DNA of 64,000 nt from Acidiflorens sp963841945 (lineage in GTDB: Bacteria > Acidobacteriota > Terriglobia > Terriglobales > Acidobacteriaceae): NCBI GenBank assembly GCA_963841945.1, contig CAWJFC010000006.1, positions 468,411 through 532,410 of the forward strand, written 5' to 3'. This document shows, piece after piece, positions 28,302 through 37,508 of this stretch (position 1 is its first letter; each line of letters begins with the position of its first letter). The notes below the pieces were generated by a model that was not told the origin of the DNA, made no database searches, and worked only from the letters and a program-made list of their open reading frames with translations. The translations under genes were made by a program, and so were the position numbers.

Positions 28302-30077
28302 GTGCCAAGGCTAGACTTCGTCGACCGTGCCGACCGTCCTTTGCCGCTCAGTTTTATTTTTTTGACGGCGTTCCTGGTCCATGGGCCTTTGCTGCTGATG
28401 CAGCTTCCACTCAGGTCGTACGACACCAACTTCCACATTTTTTTTGCGTCGCACTACGCGCAACACTGGTTTGATCCCTGGAATACCAAGTGGTACGCCG
28501 GCTTTTCGCAGACCACATACCCGCCGCTGCCGCAGCAATGGATCGCGGCCATTTCGCACGTGGTTGGACTCGACACGGGCTACATGATCGTGCAGTTCAT
28601 CGGCGTTTTGCTCCTGGCGCTGGGCGTATATCGATTTGCCAGTTTGTGGGTCGATCGCCGGGCGGCGTCTTATGCTGCATTGGCCAGCGTATTTATTGGC
28701 TCTGAAATGTTCCTGGTTTACGCCGCCGGACAACTCGCTACCACGTGTGCCGCTCCGCTTTACCTGAACGCGCTGCCCTACATTTATGAGTGGATCCGGG
28801 AAAAAAACTGGCGTTCGTTTTTGAAGGGCACGTCGCTCGCGGTTGCAGCCGCCGCGGCTCACCACGCAACCTTACTGTTTGGATCGTTCTTCTTCGCCCT
28901 TCCCGTACTCGCGCTCGCGATTTACGACCTTCGTCACGACCACCGAGAAGATCACGGGGCTTACGCCAAGGGTTTCATCTTCCGAACCGTCTTTGTCACC
29001 GCTGCCATTGGCGTGCTGATCGCGATCGTGCTCTTACCATTCTGGCTGGCTCTCATCAAGTATCCGGTCACGCAGGTTCCCATTCCTCATCCCAGCCGCG
29101 CGAACTACATTTTGAATCCGGCGTTGGGGTTCAACTACTTCATCATTCCGTATGGGGCGATGATCCTCGCCTTTCCGTTCATCGTGATCCGCGGCGCTTC
29201 GATTCCGCGGCTGCGTCCCCTTCTTATTGGTTTTTGGGTCGCTTTGCTAATTGGACTTGGATCAACCACGCCCGTCGCCCGAATCCTCCTGGCTCGCGCT
29301 TACGAAGTGTTGACGATGGAGCGCTTCAGTTACTGGGCAACGATTCTCGCCTTGCCTTTCATTGGATTGCTGGCTGAGGAGTTGGTTGACCGGCGTCGTT
29401 GGCGCCTTGTCGGCGCCATGGTAGTTGCGGCTGGGCTGACCAGCGCCGCAGCGGTCGCTTGGGCGACTGTGCGGCCAGCTGCCATGGAAGATTTCAAGGT
29501 CGATACGCTGGCCACGTGGCTGAATCGCGATGGCCATGACAAGTATCGGTACATCACTCTTGGTTTTGGCAACCAGATTTCGCGGCTGGCAATGCTTACC
29601 GACGCGGGCAGCGTGGACGGCGAATGGAATTCCGGCCGAATGCTTCCCGAACTGACCGAGCACGGCGCGGGCGCATTAACGAGTTCGAAATACTTTGGCA
29701 AGGGTGGTATGGACGCGCTCATAGCTGTCCTTCAACATGCCGATCGTTACGGACTGAAATGGGTCTTCGTTCGCGAACCCTACTATGAGCCGCTGCTCGT
29801 ATTCTCGGGCTGGCGGCGAATCGAAGATGTGGAAGACCGGACGATCGCGATCTGGGCGCGAGACAACGTCGCTCCTGCTACTCCTATCGACTCACCACAG
29901 CGGCCGCCTGCGTGGCAGGGAATCCTGTGGGGCATTCTTCCGATCGGTAGCAGCATTGTGGCGATGTTCCTCGTGTTCATTCCTGATCGCCGCCGGATGG
30001 AAGTGGAGGCAAGGCCGCCGGCCAGGCGCGCGACCGGAAGCGAGCAGGATCTCGTGCTGGGGAGACTGATCTCATGA
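28302..30077 (+). CDS. Polytopic membrane protein, GT-C/YfhO-like
   Basis: About 11-12 hydrophobic helices begin with FIFLTAFLVHGPLLLMQLPL, and a first extracytoplasmic loop carries SYDTNFHIFFASHYAQHWFDPWN. That loop's acidic and aromatic pattern is typical of GT-C lipid-sugar transferases and 6-pyruvoyl/YfhO membrane families. A soluble tail (~150 residues) with ATWLNRDGHDKYRYITLG and GLKWVFVREPYYEPLL follows, before a last helix. GTG 28302 is preferred because GGAGG is five bases upstream; GTG 28230 is the longest frame. It starts a four-gene run in which each stop overlaps the next start. Confidence 0.8.
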   Translation: MPRLDFVDRADRPLPLSFIFLTAFLVHGPLLLMQLPLRSYDTNFHIFFASHYAQHWFDPWNTKWYAGFSQTTYPPLPQQWIAAISHVVGLDTGYMIVQFIGVLLLALGVYRFASLWVDRRAASYAALASVFIGSEMFLVYAAGQLATTCAAPLYLNALPYIYEWIREKNWRSFLKGTSLAVAAAAAHHATLLFGSFFFALPVLALAIYDLRHDHREDHGAYAKGFIFRTVFVTAAIGVLIAIVLLPFWLALIKYPVTQVPIPHPSRANYILNPALGFNYFIIPYGAMILAFPFIVIRGASIPRLRPLLIGFWVALLIGLGSTTPVARILLARAYEVLTMERFSYWATILALPFIGLLAEELVDRRRWRLVGAMVVAAGLTSAAAVAWATVRPAAMEDFKVDTLATWLNRDGHDKYRYITLGFGNQISRLAMLTDAGSVDGEWNSGRMLPELTEHGAGALTSSKYFGKGGMDALIAVLQHADRYGLKWVFVREPYYEPLLVFSGWRRIEDVEDRTIAIWARDNVAPATPIDSPQRPPAWQGILWGILPIGSSIVAMFLVFIPDRRRMEVEARPPARRATGSEQDLVLGRLIS

Positions 30078-31276
30078 GCGCCGATCTTCGGAGTACCAAT
30101 CCGGAAAATGTTGAGCGCGGCAACTTCGATCAGATAACTGGCCGCAAACACAAAGGCATAGTCTTCGCGTTTGTTCTCGTCGTTGCCACCTTCGCGCTGG
30201 TTGCGATCGGAACCATTTGGCCGAACCAATCGGACTCGGGTGTCGCGGAGCCGAATGCCAAACTCATCATCTCAGCCTCGTCACCGCAAGATGCCGTGAA
30301 CAGTGTTCTGCAGCAAATCGCGCGCCGCGAATGGCATTCCGCGTATGAACTGCTTGGCAACAAGAGCGAGTTCAGCGAAACGGAATTCAGGAGCGACCTG
30401 ACCGGCGACTACGGCAGCCTCCGCAGCTACGCGATGCTTAATCAGTTTGACCTCCAGCCACTGCACGCTTCGGGCGATCAGGCTGTGGTTCGCGCCCATC
30501 TGCTCTGGTCATCGGTGGTTGGAACGTTTGAGGATTCGCGCGATCTTCGTGTCGTAAAGGACGGTAGACGATGGGAAGTGAATTGGCCGGTCGTCAAGGA
30601 AGCTAGAGTTCCGCCGCAGGTGATTCCGGTGAACTATCTGCGCTGGGATGTGATTTATCGCGGGCCGGAGGACGACTGGGGCGCGCAGGATGTCGAGGCG
30701 CCGCACGTTCGGATCGTCGCCATGCACCCTGTGGACCGCGCGGGCGAAGTGATCCTCATGGGCGAACTCTTGAACGAAGACGTGGTGCCGGCGTTTGTGA
30801 CCGTGAAGGCGACGTTGCTCGACAGGAAGGGCAACTCCCTCGGAACAGAAGATGCATTCGACATGATTTCTCATGTGCTCCTGCCCAAGCAGGTTACGCC
30901 GTTCCGCGTCGACTTCCATAACATCCGGATGTCACAGGTGGACAGCGTTCGCATGCAGCCCTCGTCAAACCTGGTGCCGGCGTCGGCGGATCCGGTGATT
31001 GGAATTGAATCGCAAAAGCTGAATCCCCTCCCCAACGCTTCACTGACGGGGCAGCTCGTCAATCAGAGTGGGCAAGTTGTCAACGTCGCTCACGTGATCG
31101 GCACGTTCTATGACGGCGACGGACAGATCGTCTGGGTCGCGGATCAGTATCCGAGTCGCGCGCTGCTTCCGGGAACCCCGGTGCCGTTTCAGATTTCTCT
31201 GCCCGCCGATATTTTCAACAAGACCAAGACCTATCGGGTCGTCACCACGACTTACATATCGAGTCGCATCCAATGA
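30074..31276 (+). CDS. Membrane-anchored protein with FxLYD-like domains
   Basis: One helix (GIVFAFVLVVATFALVAIGTIW) near residue 30 anchors a ~350-residue exported part. Residues ~75-180 look like an NTF2/DUF-type alpha+beta unit (DAVNSVLQQIARREWHSAYELLG). The rest resembles two FxLYD-type beta domains (ILMGELLNEDVVPAFVTVKATLLDRKG and LTGQLVNQSGQVVNVAHVIGTFYD). The ATG overlaps the preceding stop (ATGA). It is probably periplasmic and acts with its coupled neighbours in envelope polysaccharide assembly. Confidence 0.75.
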   Translation: MSADLRSTNPENVERGNFDQITGRKHKGIVFAFVLVVATFALVAIGTIWPNQSDSGVAEPNAKLIISASSPQDAVNSVLQQIARREWHSAYELLGNKSEFSETEFRSDLTGDYGSLRSYAMLNQFDLQPLHASGDQAVVRAHLLWSSVVGTFEDSRDLRVVKDGRRWEVNWPVVKEARVPPQVIPVNYLRWDVIYRGPEDDWGAQDVEAPHVRIVAMHPVDRAGEVILMGELLNEDVVPAFVTVKATLLDRKGNSLGTEDAFDMISHVLLPKQVTPFRVDFHNIRMSQVDSVRMQPSSNLVPASADPVIGIESQKLNPLPNASLTGQLVNQSGQVVNVAHVIGTFYDGDGQIVWVADQYPSRALLPGTPVPFQISLPADIFNKTKTYRVVTTTYISSRIQ

Positions 31277-32154
31277 CTGCGCGGATCCCATGGTTGTGCG
31301 CATGCGCGACGTTGGTTGCAATCTCATTCGTGCCAATTGCCGGGGCACAGGCTGATTTACACTTCCCGCCAACAGTCGAAGCGGGAGCCGCTTTCTCAGT
31401 TCCAACTTCGGGCTCGGGCGATGCGACCTTATATATCGTCGGGCCCGGCGATGCACTACAGCGCAGAATCCAACTGGGAGAGAAGGTCTCTTTTGGAGCC
31501 GATGACCTGCACAATGCGGGACATTACGTGGCGATCTTGGTCGCAGGCTCATCGACACAATCCGCGCAGTTCGATGTTGTCGCATCCCGGCAGCCCGCGT
31601 CGCTTAGTTTTCTGGCAAAGCCTTCAAGACTGGCAGTGAGCCGCGAGAACGGCATTAGCGGGGTCGCCTACGTTTTTGACATTTTTGGCAACCTTATATT
31701 GAGGCCTGAAGATGTTTCGTTCCAGCTGGCCGATGCGGCCGGGGGTACGCAATCGCGAAACGCGACCAGTCGCGATGGCGTGGCGTGGGTGCAAATGAAT
31801 TCTGCGCCGAAAGCGGGAGCCGCTCGCTTTCAAGCCACTGTGGCTGGCGTTCATGCGATGCGCGTTGTTGAACAGGTTCCGGGTGATCCTTGCTCGATTC
31901 GGATGACCGCGCGCCCTGCCGCCGATCAAAGAGTTTTGTTGCAGACCGACCCGGTTCGCGATTGCAGCGGCAATCCTGTTCCGGACGGGACGATTGTGAG
32001 CTTCACAGAAACATACAAAGGTGAAGTATCGTCCGTCGACGTGCCGCTGAAGCGCGGCGTGGCGCAAACCGAGCTTCCCGCTGAAAGCGGCGCCCTGATT
32101 TCCGCGGCGGCGGGAGTTGTGCTGGGCAATGAGATTCGCTGGAGCGGCCGATGA
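31273..32154 (+). CDS. Exported Ig-like-domain protein
   Basis: A signal peptide (CATLVAISFVPIAGAQA) precedes beta-rich sequence. The segment RENGISGVAYVFDIFGNLILRPEDVSFQL is characteristic of bacterial Ig-like/invasin repeats. A second unit near the C terminus has DCSGNPVPDGTIVSFTETY. The ATG overlaps the previous stop by four bases and its own stop overlaps the next start in the same way. Function is unknown; co-translation with the membrane protein suggests a complex. Confidence 0.72.
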   Translation: MTARIPWLCACATLVAISFVPIAGAQADLHFPPTVEAGAAFSVPTSGSGDATLYIVGPGDALQRRIQLGEKVSFGADDLHNAGHYVAILVAGSSTQSAQFDVVASRQPASLSFLAKPSRLAVSRENGISGVAYVFDIFGNLILRPEDVSFQLADAAGGTQSRNATSRDGVAWVQMNSAPKAGAARFQATVAGVHAMRVVEQVPGDPCSIRMTARPAADQRVLLQTDPVRDCSGNPVPDGTIVSFTETYKGEVSSVDVPLKRGVAQTELPAESGALISAAAGVVLGNEIRWSGR

Positions 32155-32666
32155 GAGTCGCGGACACATTGGCGACATTGCTTCCGGTCGGCGGTGCGCT
32201 CATTGCTGCCGTCCTGCTTTCAGCGTCTACAGAACCGGCTGTGCGCGTCGCGCCGATGGATTCAGTCGGACCGCGCACGATGGAGGCGCAAACGCAAGCC
32301 TCCGTGATTCGCGACTACCTGATGGCCTGGCAGACCATGAACGCGACGCTGACTCAGAATCGGCCGGACCTGCTGGATGCAGTTTTTGTCGGAAAAGCGA
32401 AAGAGAAGCTCGGCGAGACTGTTCACGAGCAGCTGCGCCTCGGAATTAAGACAAGCTACCTGCCCAAGTCGCATTACATCAGAGTTGTGTTTTATTCGCC
32501 AGAAGGGCTGTCGATTCAACTTCTGGACGAGGTCGAGTACGACGTGAACGTGTGGAAGGGCGAGCAGTTTCTCGGATTGGAGCACGTTCGGGCGCGTTAC
32601 GTAGCTGTCCTCAGCCCGAGTGAAACGAGATGGAAGGTGCGGATGTTCCAGGGAGGACAACCTTAA
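32151..32666 (+). CDS. Small membrane-anchored NTF2-like protein
   Basis: An N-terminal helix (TLLPVGGALIAAVLLSAS) anchors a ~130-residue alpha+beta domain. The pattern ASVIRDYLMAWQTMNATL... then VFYSPEGLSIQLLDEVEYDV...ARYVAVLSPSETRWKVRMF looks like an NTF2/SnoaL-type fold, but sequence alone does not prove it. It is the last of the four overlapping genes, 92 bp before the GT2 gene. Confidence 0.7.
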   Translation: MRVADTLATLLPVGGALIAAVLLSASTEPAVRVAPMDSVGPRTMEAQTQASVIRDYLMAWQTMNATLTQNRPDLLDAVFVGKAKEKLGETVHEQLRLGIKTSYLPKSHYIRVVFYSPEGLSIQLLDEVEYDVNVWKGEQFLGLEHVRARYVAVLSPSETRWKVRMFQGGQP

Positions 32667-32758
32667 CTTCAGTTACAAATCTGATCTTGCATGATTGGTT
32701 AAGAATCAGGGTTAGGAAGCAGAGTTAGAAACCAGAGTTTGGAACCAGGAGCCCAAGC

Positions 32759-33781
32759 GTGATCTCGGTGGTCATCCCAATTTACAACGAAGAGGAGATT
32801 CTATCGCTTCTTCACTCCGCCGTGAGTGACGCGATGAACGAAATCGACGAGCTGTGGGAAGTTGTGTATGTCAACGATGGCTCGAAGGATTCGTCGCTCG
32901 ATCTGCTGCGCCAATTGCAAACAAATGACAGGCACGTCGTGGTGGTGGACCTTTCCCGCAACTGGGGACACATGGGTGCGATCCACGCCGGGCTGCAGAC
33001 GGCGCGCGGCGAAGCGATCGTGATAATGGATGGAGATTTACAAGATCCTCCCGAGGTTGTGCCCGAGTTGGTGGACGCGTGGCGCGGCGGCGCGCAGGTA
33101 GTCACAGCCGTTCGACGCAGCCGGCAAGAGAGTCGCAAATTGCTGGCCATGCTTTTTCCTCTCTTCTATCGACTGCTCGGGGCAATCTCCGATTACCCGA
33201 TCCCGCTGAATGCCGGCATTTTCGGCTTGTTTGACCGGCAGGTGCTCGAGTCTCTCAATGGTCTGCGCGAGGGCAATCGCTATCTCCCTGGCCTGCGAGC
33301 GTGGGTCGGATATCGCACCGCCGTTGTTTACTATGACCGGAAGGACCGAGTCGGCGGCGACGGCAAGCTAAGTTTCAGGAGCCGCATCAAGTATGCGATG
33401 GATGCGATCACCAGTTTCAGTTATAAACCTCTGCGCATGACGTTCGTTCTGGCGGCGGCTTCGTTGTTTGCGGCAGCGCTGTCCGGAGTGGCAGCTGTGG
33501 TTTCCGCGAATAACGGGATGTTCTATGCTTTGTTCGGCACCATTTTCTTGATGAGTAGCCTCCCACTTCTTTGCCTGGGAATCATGGGCGAATACCTTGG
33601 CCGCGTCTACGATGAGGTTAGGGCTCGCCCGCTCTCGATTATCAATCGCGTGTATCAAGGCGATCCGGCGTTTCCCGCCACCGCGCTGAGATCGGAGCAA
33701 GCAATTAATCGCACCCGCGCCACCGGGCAAGAGATTGATTTGACTGACGCTCGGGTGGGGGGCATGTATCCAGCGGCTTAG
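32759..33781 (+). CDS. Glycosyltransferase family 2, polyprenyl-phosphate sugar transferase type
   Basis: The GT-A domain begins MISVVIPIYNEEEIL, with VYVNDGSKDSSLDLL and the metal site IMDGDLQDPPEV. Two membrane helices lie at the C terminus (~residues 225-285: MTFVLAAASLFAAALSGV, FGTIFLMSSLPLLCLGIMGEYLGRVYDE). This is the GtrB/ArnC/DPM1-like pattern that transfers a sugar to a polyprenyl-phosphate carrier. The GTG has CCAGGAG upstream. It probably supplies the lipid-linked sugar for the neighbouring GT-C-like protein. Confidence 0.93.
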   Translation: MISVVIPIYNEEEILSLLHSAVSDAMNEIDELWEVVYVNDGSKDSSLDLLRQLQTNDRHVVVVDLSRNWGHMGAIHAGLQTARGEAIVIMDGDLQDPPEVVPELVDAWRGGAQVVTAVRRSRQESRKLLAMLFPLFYRLLGAISDYPIPLNAGIFGLFDRQVLESLNGLREGNRYLPGLRAWVGYRTAVVYYDRKDRVGGDGKLSFRSRIKYAMDAITSFSYKPLRMTFVLAAASLFAAALSGVAAVVSANNGMFYALFGTIFLMSSLPLLCLGIMGEYLGRVYDEVRARPLSIINRVYQGDPAFPATALRSEQAINRTRATGQEIDLTDARVGGMYPAA

Positions 33782-33832
33782 AATCTGGCGAGCCAGAATC
33801 GACCGCCCTAATCTTTGACTTAGTGGACTGGA

Positions 33833-34810
33833 TCATTTTGCCGAAGTGTGGTTCGTGCCCCCGACATCGCACTTTGAGGAACCCCGCTCGATTGCCGTGC
33901 CTTCTTCGTAATCATTCCAAGTGGCGATCAACAGGAAAGGAATTGGATCATCGGCGGGATAATACTCGCGCGAAATCTTCATCGTTTCGGACAGCGTTTT
34001 GCCGCAGCGTTGCGAGATGAACCGGCTCAGGCCCCACGACGCTTTCCGGTCGTCGAATCCCGCCCAGGCTGCGCCTACTGCTATTTTGTCCGGATACTTC
34101 AATTGCATCGTCTGATAGTAGTCGCGGAGATAATCCTCTCCCCAATGGCTTCCGTCAGGCGCCCAACCCTTTTTGCCAGGGTTGATCCACGCGTAGAAAC
34201 CATCGAAGTCTGACGCGTACGGGCTCTTGCGATACTCGAAAATCAGGAGGGGAGGCGTACTCCACCTATTGACCTCCGCGCGCACGCGGCTCCAGTCAGT
34301 GTGATTTGCCTTGGGAAAGATGAAAATAACTGGGCGTCCTCTGTAAGTCAAATAGGCCTGGCTTCCGCCAGTTCCAGGAGTTAGGTACTTGTCGTGGAAC
34401 GAGTCGAAGGAAACCAGCGCATCGTCAGTCGCCGGCCCGGTTTCCTGATCCGTCTCGTCGTACATCATGGCGACCGAGAAGTTCTGTTCCGCAGCCAGCG
34501 ATTGCAGCAGCGCATAGGCCTTGTCGATGAATGGCTCCCGATCTCCGTACCAGTCCACGACGAAGCCCGAAATCCCGAGCTTTTTCGCCTCTTCGATCTG
34601 TTTCTTAAGCGTCACCGGGTCCTGCGATGAATATCCGACGTTTATGTGCCTGGGATGGCCAAACCAGGACTCATAGACCGCGAGGACTTTGGTGGGCGCG
34701 CCGCTCTTCGGGGTCGACTCGTGAAAGGCCCCACGCAAGCCGGTGTGCGTGCAGCCATCGAAGGCGAGCAGCATCAGAGCCATGACTGCAACTAGGGAAG
34801 GGAATGCCAT
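33833..34810 (-). CDS. Exported glycoside hydrolase, GH99-like
   Basis: After a short hydrophobic leader (VAVMALMLLAFDGC, a poor lipobox) the protein has the (beta/alpha)8 style of GH99-type proteins: KVLAVYESWFGHP, ISGFVVDWYGDREPFIDKAY, NFSVAMMYDE, RPVIFIFPK and the final PFLLIATWNDYEEGTAIE. The last phrase is a GH99 and WbsX signature. Family members cleave or modify mannose-containing glycans or accompany O-antigen loci. It is convergent with the GT2 gene. The substrate is unknown. Confidence 0.85.
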   Translation of the reverse strand: MAFPSLVAVMALMLLAFDGCTHTGLRGAFHESTPKSGAPTKVLAVYESWFGHPRHINVGYSSQDPVTLKKQIEEAKKLGISGFVVDWYGDREPFIDKAYALLQSLAAEQNFSVAMMYDETDQETGPATDDALVSFDSFHDKYLTPGTGGSQAYLTYRGRPVIFIFPKANHTDWSRVRAEVNRWSTPPLLIFEYRKSPYASDFDGFYAWINPGKKGWAPDGSHWGEDYLRDYYQTMQLKYPDKIAVGAAWAGFDDRKASWGLSRFISQRCGKTLSETMKISREYYPADDPIPFLLIATWNDYEEGTAIERGSSKCDVGGTNHTSAK

Positions 34811-34999
34811 TGGCGGTTAACCGATTAGAGGGTCATCCGAGAGTTTGGGTTGCAGCCTGATATGCAGGTTTCACTGCGATTTGCGGGCAGCTAGGGAATC
34901 GTCTGGCGCATCTGACATTCAACTCCGTTGGATCGGTTCGCGCCTTCCTCTTGCGCCCATCGATACAACATCACGCCACTTGGGAGTCGGAGCGGGATA

Positions 35000-37003
35000 G
35001 TGCCTTCGGGAATCATCGAACGGATTAGCGCGAAAACTAAAACACCACGCGAGCGCTTATTCAACGGGAGTGCCATTCTGCTCACGGCCCTCTGCATTCT
35101 CACGTTAGCCAACTTCGGATACAACATCGCGGTCGCCAGAATTCTCGGTCCCATCTCATACGGCCACACGACGGCTGTTTATACGCTGCTGGTACTGACT
35201 TCGTCAGTCACTCTATCCTTCCAGATTCTAACCGCCAAAATCGTCGCCCAGCGCTCGACCCCCGAATTGCAGGCTCTTGCCTACCGGGAGTTTCATCGCT
35301 GGGGCTGGGCAGCGGGGATTCTCGTCAGCTCGCTTTTGCTCCTTCTTCGCAACGCGATCACGGCCTATCTGAATATTCCGACCTCGCTGCTGATCATTCT
35401 TCTAGCGGTCGGCACGACCTTCTATGTTCCCCTGGGCGCGCGCCGAGGGTATCTCCTCGGAACCTGCAGCTTCCGCCACCTCGGCGGCAACCTGGTGATT
35501 GAGGCGCTCACGCGACTGTTCGGTTCACTCTTGCTCATGAAGCTTGGGCTGGGCGTCCCGGGAGTGATTGTAGCCAATGCGGCGGCGGTCGTCGTGGCAT
35601 ATTTCTTCGCGCGACCGATGCTCAGCGAGGTGACCACCGCTGAATCTACGGTCTCCTTCGACTCCCGCGAAGGCCTGCAGGCTGCGGTTTTCTTTGCGGG
35701 GCAGGTCGTCATTAATAACTGCGACATCGTAGTCGTCAAACACTTCTTCTCACCCGCCTCGGCTGGTCTCTATGCCGCCGTATCCATGGTTGGACGCGTG
35801 GTATTCGCATTTTCGTGGTCGATCGTCAATAGCATGTTTCCGATTGCCGCGCAGACGGAGGGCCGAAAACAGGAGGGCCAGGGTGTGCTCGGCCTCACGA
35901 TGCTTATGGTTTCCAGTGTTTGCCTGATTTTCATCGTGAGTTTAAGAGTGGCTCCCAGTTGGATCTGGTTGCGCTTATTCGGAGCGCAATTCGGAACCAT
36001 CGGTGGAGCGGACTTTCGCCACCTTCTCATCCTCTATGCATTGTCCACGGCCGTTTATAGCCTAAGCGTCGTCCTTATCGCCTATGAGATGTCGCGTAAA
36101 ATCGCAAACACCGGCTGGTTTCAATTACTGGTGGGCGCCGCCGTGGTTGGCGGAATCTATGAATTCCATTCCTCACTGGCACAAGTAATCTGGGTACAGT
36201 TTTTCATGATGGCGCTGCTGGTCCTTTGCGTATCGATTCCGTATCTCGCGACGCTCTTTCGCGGCAGCAGCGATGATGAAAAGGCTATCGTGCCGGGGTC
36301 TGTCAAACTGCGCAGGCCAGTCACGGAGAATGAGGTCATCGCAGAATTCCTCAAAACCGATTTTCACGCTCCCGAGTTTGCGCTGTATCAGAGCGCTCTT
36401 CATGACCTTGTGGTGACTCCCAATTTGGAACATGAGGGCCAAAACAGAGTGCGGCGGGCGCTTTTCAACGTTCGCCACCGATCTCTCTGGAAGCAGCTCC
36501 CCGCCAATACCGAATGGTACGAAGCTGAAATAGAGGCTAAAGATCTGGAGCGTATTCGTGTTTTCCCGCGAGCTCAATGGCGGAGATTTGCGGCCGGCGA
36601 TTTCGATCTTATTCAGGTTGCGCAGCGAATTGTTGACGAACGCTATCGCGCCGGCGCTAGCCCCGTCTTTCTGGCAAAAATCGACGACTTGCGTGATCGC
36701 TCAGATCAGGAACGTCCCGCCGGCGCTGTACTGCTGATCGGCCTCGATGAGCGGGGGCCGTTCACGATTCTCGATGGCAACCACCGCCTGGTAGCGGCCA
36801 TGCAGACCTCTTCACCGATATTGAACAGATTTCGCTTTTTTTGCGGGCTCTCTCCGAAGATGGCGCGGTGCTGCTGGTTCCGAACAAATGTTGTCACGTT
36901 GACTCGCTACGGCAGGCATAGGGTGTGGCATTACACGCACGATGCAGAGAAGGAGCTCCACAGAGTCTTGCAAAATTCAGGCACAGACGCACAGACAGCC
37001 TAG
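35000..37003 (+). CDS. Polysaccharide flippase fused to a C-terminal ParB/sulfiredoxin-like domain
   Basis: Residues 1-~420 have about 12 helices of a Wzx/MurJ-type lipid-linked glycan exporter (NFGYNIAVARILGPISYGH, AGLYAAVSMVGRVVFAFSW). Residues ~425-667 are soluble and end with a ParB-like signature FTILDGNHRLVAAM near residue 590, preceded by SPVFLAKIDDLRD. In ParB-like proteins the DGNHR motif binds nucleotide or phosphate. GTG 35000 has GGAG seven bases upstream; TTG 34928 gives 24 more residues without a ribosome site. The fusion is unusual and may gate or sense transport. Confidence 0.85.
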   Translation: MPSGIIERISAKTKTPRERLFNGSAILLTALCILTLANFGYNIAVARILGPISYGHTTAVYTLLVLTSSVTLSFQILTAKIVAQRSTPELQALAYREFHRWGWAAGILVSSLLLLLRNAITAYLNIPTSLLIILLAVGTTFYVPLGARRGYLLGTCSFRHLGGNLVIEALTRLFGSLLLMKLGLGVPGVIVANAAAVVVAYFFARPMLSEVTTAESTVSFDSREGLQAAVFFAGQVVINNCDIVVVKHFFSPASAGLYAAVSMVGRVVFAFSWSIVNSMFPIAAQTEGRKQEGQGVLGLTMLMVSSVCLIFIVSLRVAPSWIWLRLFGAQFGTIGGADFRHLLILYALSTAVYSLSVVLIAYEMSRKIANTGWFQLLVGAAVVGGIYEFHSSLAQVIWVQFFMMALLVLCVSIPYLATLFRGSSDDEKAIVPGSVKLRRPVTENEVIAEFLKTDFHAPEFALYQSALHDLVVTPNLEHEGQNRVRRALFNVRHRSLWKQLPANTEWYEAEIEAKDLERIRVFPRAQWRRFAAGDFDLIQVAQRIVDERYRAGASPVFLAKIDDLRDRSDQERPAGAVLLIGLDERGPFTILDGNHRLVAAMQTSSPILNRFRFFCGLSPKMARCCWFRTNVVTLTRYGRHRVWHYTHDAEKELHRVLQNSGTDAQTA

Positions 37004-37412
37004 AGATATCTCGGGTACAGGGGGGATAAGGAGAAAGGTCACCTCTCAGGGCCTCAATCCAGTGCAATCCGAGAAAGCGGGTATTCGAGAGTAATCGAGG
37101 AGTCACTGTATTGCGCTGGGACTCTTTCGGCCTACTGTTGAGTGTGATTCGAATTCTATTGGCAGATGACAATCCGGCGGTAAATGCGCCGGTTGTGTCG
37201 GAGCCTCCGCTTGATGCGGTCCCTGCAGCAGAGGAGGAGGTGCTTCCAGTCAAGCAGCCCTGAACGGTCACGTTGCCGCCCGAGTGTGTGGCGGACATGT
37301 CGCCTTGGGCGCTTGGGCTTTGATCGCTCGGAGAAGCCTGATTCTGACTGCTCTATGCCATGGCCCAGGTTGTCCCGAGCAACAACGCAGCAATAAAGAA
37401 TAGGTGTCGCAT
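36894..37412 (-). pseudogene. Secreted QGCL-type protein gene broken by an in-frame TAG
   Basis: ATG 37412, behind GGGGG, encodes a clean signal peptide (MRHLFFIAALLLGTTWAMA) that ends at TAG 37353-37355. The same frame then stays open to 36896. After the stop it reads SSQNQASPSDQSPSAQGDMS and then GGNVTVQGCLTGS. The VTVQGCL motif starts a small secreted-protein family common in Acidobacteria as I recall. The later part diverges from that pattern and its 3' end overlaps the antisense of the flippase gene, so the gene is probably decayed rather than read through. Confidence 0.55.
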
Positions 37413-37508
37413 CTGAACCCCCAAACCTGATTTTGGTTGTGGGCGCCCGCGACAGATTATCGCGTGCGCCAGTTGATCGCTTCCATCGTTGAAGCACTGA
37501 AGGAACTT

